Positions 1 to 10,080 of a stretch of 64,000 bases of DNA are shown here, piece by piece. A model generated the notes under the pieces. It worked only from the letters and a program-made list of their open reading frames with translations. It was not told where the DNA came from and searched no databases. How positions within the stretch are numbered: the first letter of the stretch is position 1; every line of letters starts with the position of its first letter. This stretch comes from Magicicada septendecula (Eukaryota; Arthropoda; Insecta; Hemiptera; Cicadidae): positions 41,125,844 through 41,189,843 of the forward strand of contig CM068370.1 in assembly GCA_034769895.1 (NCBI GenBank), written 5' to 3'. A program made the translations under genes and the position numbers.

Positions 1-1097
1 TTTTCATCATAAGATAAATTATTATTGTTTGAACATGTATCATCAAAATAATCTTCATTCTCTATTTTAACAGGTAAGTATTTCGTCTCTAACATCTCTC
101 TCAACTCATTATAATTTCTCTTTACTTTGTATAACTCTGTCTCTCTTTCACTACACCATTCTATATTTAAACTTCTCTCATCATAACACCATATCATACT
201 TTCTCTCTCATTCCATGCAGAGGGTACAAAATTATTCAACAAAAATAAGCAACTCAAATCTTTCACTAATAAGGGTCTCTTGCTGTCCAATACTAACAAT
301 TTTGAACACTCTGGTTCATCACAAATAAGGGGAAAATTTACCCCCTGCCCTACACATTCATCTACTTTTTCTAATTCAACAACACTAATTATTACTTCAT
401 TACAACTTATCATTTTCTCACTCTCACTTACTGTTTCACTATCTATTTTCAACGTATCACTTTCTGATACCACCCTTTCAATCACATTACCATTTTCAAT
501 ATCATTGTTACTATTTATCTTACTCTCTACTACCACGTTTTTACACATATCATTATAATTATCATCTGTTTTATACTCAAAATTTTCAGTTACCTTTTGT
601 ATTTGTTTCTCAATTTGTTCTTTAAATGTATTAAAACATTCATTCGTCTGTTGTTTCATATCATATAAACACTCATCAAATTTTGTATTCATTTCACATA
701 AACGCTTATCCAATTTTTGGTCAATATTATTTATATCGCCCTTTAACTCATGGAACTTAACATCACTTCCATCAAAACGACTATTTATAATGTCAAATTT
801 ACTATTCTGTTCATTGAATTTTAACTCTAACATTGTTTGTATCATTTTAAACATTTCGTAATTGTCGTCAGTGATGCCGACTTCATTGTCATTATTTTTA
901 TTTTCTCTATTTGATTTTGGGGTCGTTTGGATCCCCGAATCATCTGTAACATTTATTTCATTTGTAATATCTGGTTTTATTTTATTGTCCTGACTCCCAT
1001 CTGGAGTCGAGTGGACCTCAATATTATGCATAATAGCCGATTCATCAAAATTGTCAACATTAGTTACTTCATTGACATCGTCATTATTCGCTGCCAT
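1..1097 (-). CDS. Gag-position ORF of the LTR retrotransposon, partial
   Basis: From ATG at 1097 the minus strand is open for 365 codons without a stop and leaves the window. I checked every codon. The product starts MAANNDDVNEV and is rich in Asn, Asp, Glu, Lys and Ser. Residues about 100-185 are spaced like a coiled coil. A section with several Cys and Trp follows at about 270-340. No zinc knuckle, protease or polymerase motif is reached. It starts 158 nt downstream of the primer binding site, where Gag normally begins, so I call it Gag by position, not by homology. It could also be a fused Gag-Pol beginning. Confidence 0.7.
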   Translation of the reverse strand, partial: MAANNDDVNEVTNVDNFDESAIMHNIEVHSTPDGSQDNKIKPDITNEINVTDDSGIQTTPKSNRENKNNDNEVGITDDNYEMFKMIQTMLELKFNEQNSKFDIINSRFDGSDVKFHELKGDINNIDQKLDKRLCEMNTKFDECLYDMKQQTNECFNTFKEQIEKQIQKVTENFEYKTDDNYNDMCKNVVVESKINSNNDIENGNVIERVVSESDTLKIDSETVSESEKMISCNEVIISVVELEKVDECVGQGVNFPLICDEPECSKLLVLDSKRPLLVKDLSCLFLLNNFVPSAWNERESMIWCYDERSLNIEWCSERETELYKVKRNYNELREMLETKYLPVKIENEDYFDDTCSNNNNLSYDE

Positions 1098-1255
1098 TTT
1101 GTACAAGTTTATATAATGTTACACAAGAATATTAATCTTATCCACTATTGACTTAACTCTTTTTATATTTAATTTACCAAAGCGTCCTCCCTCTCAAATA
1201 ACCCTTTCTGCAGCTTAATTAGGTCTGGCGAATATAGGTTGTAACCTATACTCGC

Positions 1256-1273
1256 GTCCCTGTTCGGGCGCCA
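1256..1273 (-). promoter_or_regulatory. Primer binding site for tRNA-Lys(UUU)
   Basis: On the minus strand this reads TGGCGCCCGAACAGGGAC, an 18-nt match to the complement of the 3' end (including CCA) of metazoan tRNA-Lys(UUU). Two bases separate it from the LTR edge. It would prime minus-strand DNA synthesis. Confidence 0.9.
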
Positions 1274-1275
1274 AA

Positions 1276-2228
1276 TGTAACTCTACTATTTACATACAAA
1301 ATTATATGACTCGGGTCCCTAGTTCGGGGCCAAATGTAACTCTACGAATTAATTACAAAATTATAATTATATTTATCTCTTACCTTCGGGTTTTTTACTC
1401 CAAGGGTCGTTCAGACGAAACTGCTGCAAAAAGGGATTATTTGGATTTGATATAGGCAAAGATCAAATACACCGTTTGTGCTAAAACAAATTGCCTCCGA
1501 TTTATTATTCAAAATAACTACTTCGTCTCCCTTTCATGACATTTAAATTAAATACTTGTAGAAGGAGCAACAATTTGTAAAATCAAATATAGTCACAAAT
1601 ATTTCTTAATTAACTAGCTTATGACACTACGATATACCTCCACTATTTATTATCTGCAATGAACCAATACGTGCTTTAGCTACACACTCACACACATTCG
1701 TTCTTTGATTTTATCGTTCTATTTAAACCCCACTTCGAGATCTCTGATTTACATTTTAGCTTTATAATTTATTTATGTTGAATTATACTCTGGGGAAAAA
1801 GGTAAAATAATCTTGGTTAAAACTCAGTCAATACTTAACGTCTGAAGAACTCCGCTGTTTTGCACCTCTGCTGTGAATGCACTGTTTAACACACCATGAT
1901 TTAGTTTTCCACTGTTTAACCGCGGTACTGTTATTGCTTATTTCAAATAAGTTGATGTTGATGCGCCACTATTACTTTAGTTCACTTTAAAATAGCATTT
2001 AGTGTTGTTTTGTCGGCCGACATATATTTTCGAACACTTAGCTCGCTTAGGTTGGCCGGGCGGCCCGGTGTCACAACTGGCACTGGCGTTAGTTTGCTAA
2101 ATTGCATACAGTGTTTTTTGGTCACGTGATCGTGCATATGTGCTCCCATTGGTGCTATTGAAAGAGCGCCTTAGCAGAGGCGGGAAGGTGAGCAATGTTT
2201 TTGCCGCCTGGCGCAATGTGCAGTTACA
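1276..2228 (-). repeat. 5' long terminal repeat, about 953 bp
   Basis: The edges form a 7-bp inverted repeat, TGTAACT...AGTTACA, and the inner edge abuts the primer binding site. A TATA-like TTTAAATA lies near 1722-1730 on the minus strand, a possible promoter. The second LTR is outside the window, so the outer edge at 2228 rests on the terminal inverted repeat alone. A 59-bp tandem duplication of the inner edge is present (1276 and 1335). Confidence 0.75.
1313..1345 (-). repeat. Duplicated, degenerate primer-site/LTR-edge copy
   Basis: Positions 1315-1332 resemble the primer binding site with two small indels and are again followed by TGTAACTCTAC at 1335, 59 bp after the first such edge at 1276. 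The LTR edge plus primer site is therefore present twice in tandem. Confidence 0.7.
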
Positions 2229-2268
2229 TACTCTCTTTCGTAATTCACGGCTGAGGCGCAGGTTGATG

Positions 2269-3110
2269 TTATTTCACCATCGGTCTGCGTTGCATGAGTG
2301 CGGAGACAAAACATAGACGTTTTTTCTGCAATAAACACAGCCTATCTGGTTGACTAACTTGGGGTTCTACAAGGGTGAACAATGACTGTATAGAGAATGT
2401 AATTTTAAAAAATGTTATCTTGGCCCTACAATCTCGTACCGTTACAAATACGCGACCTGTTTTCCTTCTTATATCTTCGTTTCTAACATGTTGCATTCTA
2501 GAAATATTACACGGTCTTCTTAAGAAGTCCATTCCCACAGTTTCTATCATCTTTTTCTCCTTATCTGAAAGCTGTCAGCATTCGCAGCTATAAGTTAAAA
2601 TGAGCTCCACAGTAGTTGTGTAGATTATCAGTTTAGTTTGAAGTTTCATTTTGTTCGACCAAAGTAACGAGTTTAGCAAACGAATAGCCTTTTTCCCTGT
2701 TGTATCCTATTTGTGATGTCATTTTTTGTTGTTCCATCTTCTGAAATAATGCTTCCCAAATATTTGAATTCGCTACACTTTCCGATTCTATGGATTTGCA
2801 GATCTGGGTCTTCTTCTTGCATGTCTCCTATTTTCAGATATTCTGTTTTAGTAGTGTTTATGTTTAGACCCAATTTCTCGTACTCCTCTTTCAATTTTCT
2901 AAACACATAGTCTGTGTGTCGTCCTCGTCACACGCTATAATTACCTGATCGTCGGCAAATAGGAGAGTTGTTAACCACTGCTCATCTCTGCTGTTGAGCA
3001 GAATTCCCATTACTGCTGTTTTCCTTCTCCAGTGACTGATGGCTTCTTGGATATATATTTTAAACAGGGTAGGTTACAAGGTGCACCCTTGTTTAAACCA
3101 TTTTGTGGTA
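2269..3110 (-). pseudogene. Non-LTR retrotransposon (LINE) reverse transcriptase and C-terminus, decayed
   Basis: In minus-strand order: a block like the RT motif G-x-R-Q-G-C-P-L-S-P (near 3090), the catalytic block LLFADDQVIIACDEDD (about 2965-2920), then in another frame the palm/thumb segment with GLNINTTKTEYLKIG and FKYLGSIISEDGTTKNDI (2906-2673), then the C-terminal tail with FLRRPCNISRMQHVRNEDIR. At least one frameshift lies just after the FADD block. A TGA at 2575-2577 stands where the family has Trp (CEC*QLSDKEKK). Its C-terminus ends near 2410 and the LTR element begins 40 bp further on. It belongs to the RTE/Jockey-like LINE groups of arthropods; the exact clade is uncertain. Confidence 0.85.
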
Positions 3111-3829
3111 TGAAACAATTTAGTAAAATGTTGTATACATTAAAAATTTTAATTACTTTAAAGTTATTACAGCATTTCCTTGCTAGCTACTGTACAGTTA
3201 CCATCAGTCTTCCACGGGCATGGCCTTTTTTCTTTGTGACAGGGAAACGTCTGGGAGAAATTTTTGTCCTAGCCCGGGATTTATCAATTCTTAAAAAAAA
3301 AAACTGCCGATGATTTTCTCGACGACATTTTACTTCAAAAAACTGAGAATGAACTTAGTAGAGTGGGTAAACAAGAAAAGTATGGGTTGTGTCAGTTGAG
3401 GATTTTAATTTTTTCTTTCACTTTTTCCGATTAACGTTTAATTTTTTTAGTCAACACTTGTCCTATTTAATTAAACAATCGTTTTTGTTAAGAACGTGAT
3501 ACTAATTTGTAAAAACAAACAATAAGTTATATTATAACAATATTTTATACATTATAACAATGTATTAGACGTTTATAAAACAGTGAACAATGTTTTTATA
3601 AACATTTATAAACAATGGTTTCCAGACCAAAAGTCATTTTGAAAATTTTTTACTTAATTTTGACAATGAAAGTGTAATGTTAATGACACGTCAAATGTGT
3701 CCGATTTTGTTGTTGTGGACATTTTTCATGTTCTGCACTGTCTTACTTTTGAACCAGATTTTTCAGAGAGTTCATCCGTGGCAGATAGAAACCCTACATA
3801 ATCCCATTCTAACGATATTTGGTTAGAAT
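3111..3829. other. No gene seen
   Basis: AT-rich sequence with many TTTATAAAC-like stretches around 3540-3615. No coding or structural signal recognised. Confidence 0.5.
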
Positions 3830-4420
3830 TATAATTTTTATATAACGGCTTCTAAGAACAAAAATAATGACGAATGGTCGAATTTTAGGTCAGGTGAGCT
3901 ATTTAAATTATTTGGGAAAGATATTGGCTATGATAGGAATTTTAATATTGTTGTTAAGTTAGGCATGTTCCAGACGATCTGTGTGGACAATCAACTGTAC
4001 TTTTAGAAACAATTTACGTCGAGATATAAAATTAAAATTCTCTAAAGTTATGGCAGTCCGTGTATGGGTACTATGGGTGTGAGTTCTGGACAACAACCAA
4101 GAAACAAGACAATAAAATACAGGCCTCGGAAATGGCGTTCTTAAGAGGAGTTAAAAGGTTTTCTAAACTGGACCATATAAAAACTGAGGCCATAAGAGAA
4201 GAGTTACTAATTTTTAACTTGTGAAAAATTAAAAGATTAAAAACAACGATGGAAAGAACTCTTAGAAAGAATGTCAGGTTCCAGACTGGCCAAACAAGTC
4301 TGGAGATACAAACCTATAGAACACAGATGTGTGGGTAGATCCAGGCAGAGATGGCTGGAGGATCTTTGAAGGTGGAACAGGCAGCACCTTGCCTATGCGG
4401 TGTTATGAAGATGATGATGT
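3830..4420 (+). pseudogene. LINE family A, C-terminal fragment, copy 1
   Basis: One frame reads YYGCEFWTTTKKQDNKIQ and then QASEMAFLRGVKRFSKLDH, the usual tail after the RT domain. It continues to KNVRFQTGQTSLEIQ and ends in a GAT-rich tail (GATGATGATG near 4411). A frameshift precedes YYGCE and a TGA interrupts at about 4222. Other copies lie at 18545-19375 (-), 25610-26080 (+) and 45280-46290 (-). Confidence 0.8.
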
Positions 4421-5087
4421 AATTGCGGCTTCAGAAAAGTTAAAATTAGCTGTCAATTATTTCGTCCTCCAGAGGGAAGTCTGGAGGAAAATCCTGAGGG
4501 AAACTGAGGTCCACGGTGGTCTGTGGAGCTACTGACGATGATGATTTATTATTTTCTACTTAAAGAAGTTTTATTTTATAAAAAGAAGAGAAATAAAATA
4601 ATTCTAAATATTCAAGGGTTTCGAGTCAACGAGGTTCGAGTTACGAGGCCTGAGTGCATTAAAATGGAGCTTCCGTTATAACGCTACCAAGTAAATTTAG
4701 ATCAGGATTGGCCAGCGTAAACAAGAGTATCTTTGATCGGACTTTGATAAGATCAGAACATTTTCGTTTGACTACTACACACAGTATCGCGCGCATGTGT
4801 GACTAGTTGTGCCTGCGTCCGCGTGTTTAATACTAATTTAATAAAACTTCTTATTAAGAACGTATTTTGATTATATTTCAGTGTAAGAACTTACCACATG
4901 GCTACGTGACTGAAAAACTTACTACATTTTTGCACAGTACTTAAACAGGATCTGTTGTGTTTTCCTTTACAGTACGATTTAATTACTTTATCAGTAACAT
5001 AACTGTCGTTCCCAGTTTCGTTAGTTGTATTAGCAGCCATCTTAACACTAACTTTATCACAACTTATTGCCACACTACTAAATACTT
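4421..5087. other. No gene seen
   Basis: Only short chance frames and a purine-rich patch. Nothing I can name. Confidence 0.5.
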
Positions 5088-5137
5088 CGTTCTTGACGAG
5101 GCCTTTCGGTGTCTCCACCATCTTCAGGTCTTAAACG
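5088..5137 (-). ncRNA. Hammerhead ribozyme-like motif, best-folding copy (family 1)
   Basis: Read on the minus strand. Core CUGAAGA (5127-5121), stem II GGUG-GAGA-CACC with a GNRA-type loop, GAAA (5107-5104), self-complementary stem III AGGCCU, then UC with predicted cleavage between 5098 and 5097. Stem I closes with GAC/GUC, a 2x2 A-rich internal loop and then five more pairs (CGUUU with GAACG, one G-U). All invariant bases of a type I hammerhead are present. Related copies are at 10371-10421 (-) and 61298-61341 (+). Activity is untested. Type I hammerheads with tiny stem III are known from Penelope-like elements and retrozymes. Confidence 0.75.
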
Positions 5138-5197
5138 AATTAAACGAACTGTCGTTCGTCGCTTTCTGGGTTTTCCAGTTGACTGTTGTACGTATCT

Positions 5198-5228
<31 letters not shown>

Positions 5229-5944
5229 CGCGCGCGTGTGTACACATACAGGATTTCCAAGATTAAAAATTTTTTGCCTTTTGGTAATTATTTTCTACAT
5301 ATTTTCAAAAACTTCACTGAGTTTCTGTTCATATTTGTACGAAGTTGAGTTGATGTGGTGACCTACGACCTATGCACAAATGTATTTACGTATTTATGCA
5401 TAGGAATGTATGCATTTGAATCGGAAAACAGATAAGCAACTAACAAACACTAACACGGTGCAGTTTGTGTAACCGTATAATTAGTGTTTACGTGCGAGGG
5501 AAAACCCCTCATCCCCTAAACTAAACGGTTTGCGGATTGTTAATTTTGCGAATGAAGACACACGGTAACAAGGCTATCTGAAATCCTCACGCGCGTGGAC
5601 ATGTATTTGCACCTGTCTACCTGTTGGACTACAAAAAGAAGTGATAACCTTGGAACACGAGCGATGCTAACGGATCGGTAAGTTTTTCAATTTTCTGTTT
5701 GATTTTTGTTCGCTTTAGCGAGTCGAATCCACTTCTGCAATCCGGTTTTTGTCTTTCGAATCGTTTAACGAACGCTCACTGTCCAATCCTGCGTTACCCG
5801 TCACTGGTATCGTTTTCAGTCTCCACTGTATGGTAAGAACGCTGGCAATGTTGTCCGTACGTCGCGTTTGCTCTTCTAAGAGACGAGACAACAACACTCT
5901 TATCTGTTTCTCAAACTCAGTCTCTCGCGGTGCTTACTACTTCT
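5138..5944. other. No gene seen; (GT)n/(GC)n at about 5196-5238
   Basis: A short alternating purine-pyrimidine run, (GT)n then (GC)n, could adopt Z-DNA. The rest holds only short open frames with no recognisable product. Confidence 0.5.
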
Positions 5945-6003
5945 CCCCCCCCCCACACTGAAGAAGGCCGTCGTGGGCTTGGCCGAAACGTCTGTTTTTC
6001 TTA
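5945..6003 (+). ncRNA. Hammerhead ribozyme-like motif (family 2)
   Basis: Core CUGAAGA (5958-5964; the seventh core base is naturally variable), stem II GGCC/GGCC (5966-5969 with 5981-5984), GAAAC (5985-5989), then GUC ending at 5992. Stem III is the palindrome ACGU. Stem I has at least ACA/UGU. A box ACAGCCCGG, shared by several ribozyme modules here, follows at 6124-6132. Confidence 0.65.
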
Positions 6004-6159
6004 TTGTTGTGAATTTGTTGAATTTTCATATATCATGTTGTACAGTTTATGTTGACTGGGTTGCTATCATGGACCAGCTTTTTGATAGCAACTGTAATTT
6101 TAATAGCGTTCGACCAGGGGCTAACAGCCCGGGAGGTGTTTTACAGTCTTCCGCTCAGT

Positions 6160-6535
6160 CCCCACTCTTTTATACGGTTCCGAAACATTGGTATTATCTA
6201 AAAAGATACAAATCATATACAAGAGCTGCAGAGACGAATTTCTTGAGAGATACGTAAAGGGATGTACACGGAACGATAGAATTAGAAACGATGTGATAAG
6301 ACGTGAATTGGGTATATTCTCTGTAAATGCAAGAATCGAGGAATGTAAGCTGAGATGGACTGAACATATAGGTATAATGGAAGCGAAAAGGCTACCTCAA
6401 CAAGTTTTACAATATGCGCCGTGCAATGTGGGAAGACCACGCAAAAGATGGCTTGAAAATAGAGACCTGAACAGGTGATGTCGCCTAATCCTGGAATGAA
6501 AAGGAAGACGAAGAAGAAGAATATTTATAAGCATT
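6160..6535 (+). pseudogene. LINE family C, C-terminal fragment, copy 1
   Basis: After a frameshift the frame reads YVKGCTRNDRIRNDVIRREL, then ARIEECKLRWTEHIG, and ends in the typical LINE tail NVGRPRKRWLENRDLNR with a stop at 6476. A GAA-rich tail follows (6503-6525). The part before the frameshift carries the LYGSETW equivalent as FYTVPKHWYYL. A closely similar copy is at 6975-7625. Confidence 0.85.
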
Positions 6536-6544
6536 TATAAACTT

Positions 6545-6965
6545 AAAAATAAAACGACAATACATAAATAATAAAATGACAAAGCTAACAAAACTGTTTA
6601 AAAACACAGATATGAAAATACCATACAAAACCAAAAAAAATAATTTACAAAAACTAAATAACCCACACAACAAAGATAATACAACAACCAATGGTATATA
6701 AAAAAATTGAATGCCAATATTGCAATAAATGTTACATAGGACAAACAAAATAAACAGCTGAAAAAACGTTATTTTGAACACCAAAATGCGTACATAAAAC
6801 GAGAAATATATAAATCTAATTTGGCCACTCATGCAATAAACACTGGACATGAATTTCCAGGCATAACCAATATGACACTAATAAAACACACACCACACAA
6901 AGGGACCATAATGAAAATTTGAGAAAATTTACAAATATACAAACATAAAACACAAAGCAAACTAA
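6545..6965 (+). pseudogene. Penelope-like element GIY-YIG endonuclease fragment
   Basis: Three frame segments give the C-terminal domain of a Penelope-like retroelement. The linker is MTKLTKLFKNTDMKIPYKTK, followed by the GIY-YIG core VYKKIECQYCNKCYIGQTK with its C-x2-C pair, then HQNAYIKREIYKSNLATHA and ENLQIYKHKTQSK. Stops and shifts (for example TAA directly after GQTK, TGA before ENLQ) make it dead. In the family this domain nicks target DNA for retrotransposition. It lies between two LINE family C fragments. A second, longer copy is at 34712-35110. Confidence 0.85.
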
Positions 6966-7033
6966 TACCTTATTTCTATAAGGTAATGGTAGTCCCCACT
7001 GTTTTATACGGGTCCGAAACTTGGGTATTATCT

Positions 7034-7272
7034 AAAAAAGATACAAGTTTAATTAAGAAAGTTGTGTTAGTGGTTATAATCACAAACAGAATTATCACTG
7101 TTGCACACCACTATAGAAAAATTATTCCGATTAGCGCTTTCAAGCTTCTCAGCTCATCGTCAATTTTTTTCCGATCTGACGATGAGCTGAGAAGCTTTAA
7201 AGCGCTAATCGGAATAATTTTTCTATAGTGGTGTGCAACAGTGATAATTCTGTTTGTAAAAAAGATACAAGT
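7034..7272. mobile_element. Palindromic ribozyme element with 15-bp target-site duplication (family 3, copy 1)
   Basis: A 209-bp insert (7049-7257) is flanked by perfect 15-bp direct repeats AAAAAAGATACAAGT (7034-7048, 7258-7272) that belong to the LINE it split. Inside, two arms of about 85 bp (7076-7160 and 7172-7258) are inverted copies. Each arm carries a hammerhead-like core. Other copies are at 47020-47140 and 54065-54325. A target duplication of this size fits target-primed retrotransposition rather than a DNA transposase. I infer a non-autonomous relative of Penelope-like elements. Confidence 0.8.
7169..7214 (+). ncRNA. Hammerhead-like motif in the right arm of the 7.05-kb element
   Basis: Stem I UUCCGAU/AUCGGAA pairs over 7 bp (7169-7175 with 7208-7214). 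Core CUGACGA at 7176-7182, stem II AGCU-GAGA-AGCU, then UAAA where GAAA is expected (G12 lost), stem III palindrome AGCGCU, cleavage site UA (7206-7207). The opposite arm (minus strand, 7163-7132) has GAAA intact but U for core C3. So both arms are slightly damaged, in different places. Confidence 0.6.
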
Positions 7273-7560
7273 CATATACAAGCTGCAGAGATGAATTGCT
7301 TTCGATACGTAAAGGGGTGTACACGAAACGATAGAATTAGAAACGACGTGATAAGACATGAATTGGGTATATTCTCTGTAAATGCAAGAATCGAGGAATG
7401 TAAGCTGAGATGGACTGAACATATAGGTAGAATGGAAGCGAAAAGGCTACCTCAACAAGTGTTACAATATGCGCCTAAAGACAAAAGAGATATGGGAAGA
7501 CCACGCAAAAGATGGCTTGAAAATAGAGACCGAATCAGGTGATGTCGCCTAATCCTGGAA

Positions 7561-7620
7561 TGAAGAAGAAGAAGAAGAAGAAGAAGAAGAAGAAGAAGAA
7601 GAAGAAGAAGAATAAGAAGA
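7561..7620 (+). repeat. (GAA)n microsatellite, LINE 3' tail
   Basis: Follows directly on the 3' end of LINE family C copy 2. Copy 1 and the LINE at 39335-39715 have shorter GAA tails at the same place, so the repeat is part of the element end. Confidence 0.85.
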
Positions 7621-7859
7621 AATTATGTCTGGCTATCTATTTATCTGCCTCTCTTTTCTTCTGCATGTGACGTACACGCGCGTGCACGCACACAATTAAT
7701 GAAAGTACATTTTTCCTCGTTTAAAGCAAAATTGAAGAGACCTCACTTTTATGTTGATTTTACTAGTGTGGAGACTTTGGTTATTGATGACGGTCATTTT
7801 CACTGGACGTATGAAGACAGCCATTGAACCAGGGGTATAATTATTACAAGTGCCTAAAT

Positions 7860-8400
7860 TATTTATTATTATTCAGGCTGTACAATATTTACACATTTCC
7901 GGAACCAAAGATTACAGAATTGATTGAATTCTCATCTTCCACTGCTGCTTGTCCATCCAAAGATCTTGTTCAATTTCTCTTTCCCTCAATATAGTTTGAA
8001 TTTCTTCTATCCAGGCGATAGGTGGTCTTGCCTTCTCCTTTTCCTTCTTCCTGGTGGGGTCCATTCCATCGTTCTTTTCGTGTGTCCATACTATTGTAAT
8101 TGTTTGTTTGAACAAAATCAACAATTGAATTTTTCACATTCATTCTATCCTTAATAACTTCATTTCTAATTTTCTGACGTCTGGATACTCTTGCCGAACG
8201 TCTCCAAAAGTCCGTATTAGCTGTCATTAATTTTGTTCTTGTGTGTTTGTTAGTAGTCCAAACTTCTGAGCCGTAAGTCATGATACTTGTAACAATGGTC
8301 TTAAATATTTTGGTTTTAGTTTCTGCTGTAATTTGCTTATCCCACAGGATTCCATTTACTGTAGAGATAGCAATTTTCCCAAAGTAATTCTGATTTTATT
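7860..8400 (-). pseudogene. LINE family D, C-terminal fragment
   Basis: Minus strand: NGILWDKQITAETKTKIFKT, then IVTSIMTYGSEVWTTNKHTR and FWRRSARVSRRQKIRNEVIK. After a frameshift the last part is RPPIAWIEEIQTILREREIE, ending near 7912. A short AT-rich (AAT)n tail follows at about 7860-7875. This is the thumb-to-C-terminus region of a LINE polyprotein, truncated at its 5' end. Confidence 0.85.
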
Positions 8401-9605
8401 TATCTGTCTTGCTTTCCATTGGTCGTAATATTCACTCCCCCCTAAATACTAGTACTTCTCCGTACATGAAATCTTCCCCATGACTTCCTCGAAAATCAAG
8501 AATTGCTGAAGGTCTCCTATGCCTAAATTTCCACTATAAAAAACTTGAACAAAACTTTGAAGCTACGATTCGAACAAACGAGTACCATAATCTCTCGCAG
8601 TTATGTGTAGCTCTTAGTTAATACTACAATTATAGCCTCAAGTAAGCGCTTGGCACAGTGTTCCATAACTGGGCGGATGCAATTTTCATTGAGTAACGTT
8701 TGCAAAAATTACTGTAAAAACGGCGTAACGAACAGAACAGGAATAGAGATGAGTTACGCTAAGTACGTGACGAGGGTTATTACGTAAAGAGCTACACAAA
8801 CGTTTGTGTTTATACTCACACAACCTTGATGTGTCGGTAACGACGAGACAATTGTCTACGGCAGTAAGTGTTCTCGTTGACAACTTCACTGCGGAATTCG
8901 TGCAGTGTGGAGATCAGATGATGATTGTGACCGTTGTTGTCATTGAGAAGAAATAATATTGTCACGGCGGTGTCACGGATCGACGTATGGTACAGTGGAA
9001 AACAAAAATACAGTCACCAATGAAGTCACTAATTCCCAGTCACAAATAACAGTTTGTAATCAACAAGGTACTCTCGTACAATAATTCAAGTTAAATTTGT
9101 CCACACCTAATAATAATGTCAAGTAATAGAGTTCCGCACTAATCTATAACACAGTAAACACATTTCACTAATCTTCAACCACCACTCGATCCGCATTAAG
9201 CAAATCTCTCAACGTAACTGACTGACAAAGCCGGCTGCTTACATAGGTAGTGCAGGTGTTCTAGAATAACTTTCCATCCTTACCGCGGCGTACCAGCATA
9301 ATGCGTATTTCGAGTGCTCGTCAGAACACTCTGGAAGGTATTTGAATGTTACGTGATACAGACGAGGCACGAGAGCGGAGAAACGGGGTGGAAGAACGCT
9401 CCGAGAGAGTTTCGTTGTTACAATATAATTAAAGAAAAGCCGTCTTTTGCATACTATCGCTTACAAACGTCTGAAATATGATGATACAAAAGTCGCCTTT
9501 CCCCATATTGTACGCTTACTAATATCTAATAATCATGTTTTACGCCGGAGTCAGATGAAATATACTACAGTGACGTAAAAGGCAGAATTGCACAAGCAAA
9601 AGAAG
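8401..9605. other. No gene seen
   Basis: About 1.2 kb without recognisable coding or repeats. Base composition is mixed. CpG dinucleotides are frequent around 8700-9400. Confidence 0.5.
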
Positions 9606-9609
9606 CATT

Positions 9610-10080
9610 TTAAAGAAAAATCTCTTCTGACGTCCAGAAACCAGGACTCCTGTAAACCAGCAAGAAATTCATAAAATGTTTCATTTGTAGCATGTGCACA
9701 TACTCGTCAAAAACCTGGACCCTTAGAAAATTGGAAAGGAACCACCTTGAAGCTTTTAAGATTCGACACTTAAGGAAGACCTTAAGAATACCGTGGACAG
9801 AAGGTGCGACTAACGATGAGGTACTGAAAAGAGTGGGTGAAAGGACACTGTTTAAAAACATTGCGAAAAGGAAAAGCAGTGTAGTTGGTTACCTCTACTA
9901 CGCCATTCAAACTGGTTCACCACCCTGTCCGAGGGAATGATTGAGGGGCCTAGTGTAATGGGAAGGCTTAGACAGAAGTGTATGGATGAAATCAAAGGCG
10001 GAAGAAAATATGCATAGATTAAGGTACTGTCTTCTGAAGAAAAGAACTTGCAAGCCCACCAGCCTGTGGGTTGAGGAGAG
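9610..10080 (+). pseudogene. LINE family E, C-terminal fragment
   Basis: Reads YSSKTWTLRKLERNHLEAFK, then IRHLRKTLRIPWTEGATNDE and VLKRVGERTLFKNIAKRK, before shifts break the frame near 9937. Same C-terminal pattern as the LINE at 40381-41435 (LESFEIRLYLRILSISWTAD). Confidence 0.8.

Larger units (their letters stand above)
1..2228 (-). mobile_element. 5' part of an LTR retrotransposon, running off the left edge
   Basis: Read on the minus strand the order is LTR (2228 to 1276), tRNA-Lys primer binding site (1273 to 1256), leader, then a long open frame from 1097 that leaves the window. This is the standard start of an LTR element. The Ty3/gypsy group is the likeliest assignment, but no protease, reverse transcriptase or integrase is in view, so the superfamily is inference. 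The open frame suggests a fairly young copy. The element ends 40 bp from a LINE fragment. Confidence 0.85.
6975..7625 (+). pseudogene. LINE family C, C-terminal fragment, copy 2, split by an insertion
   Basis: Starts VVPTVLYGSETWVLSKKDT, is interrupted by a 209-bp ribozyme element at 7049-7257, and resumes with SHIQAAEMNCFRYVKGCTRN. It then continues unbroken to GRPRKRWLENRDRIR with a stop at 7540. A pure (GAA)n tail follows. Apart from the insertion the reading frame is well kept, so this copy is younger than most here. Confidence 0.85.

Noticed and set aside
4631..4655. GGTTCGAGTTAC as a tRNA B box
   Set aside because: No A box at the right distance and no cloverleaf.
6485..6850. 121-codon hydrophobic minus frame
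   Set aside because: Shadow of the Penelope-like endonuclease fragment on the plus strand and of a GAA tail.
8686..8889. 67-codon minus frame as a gene
   Set aside because: No family resemblance, no conservation evidence.
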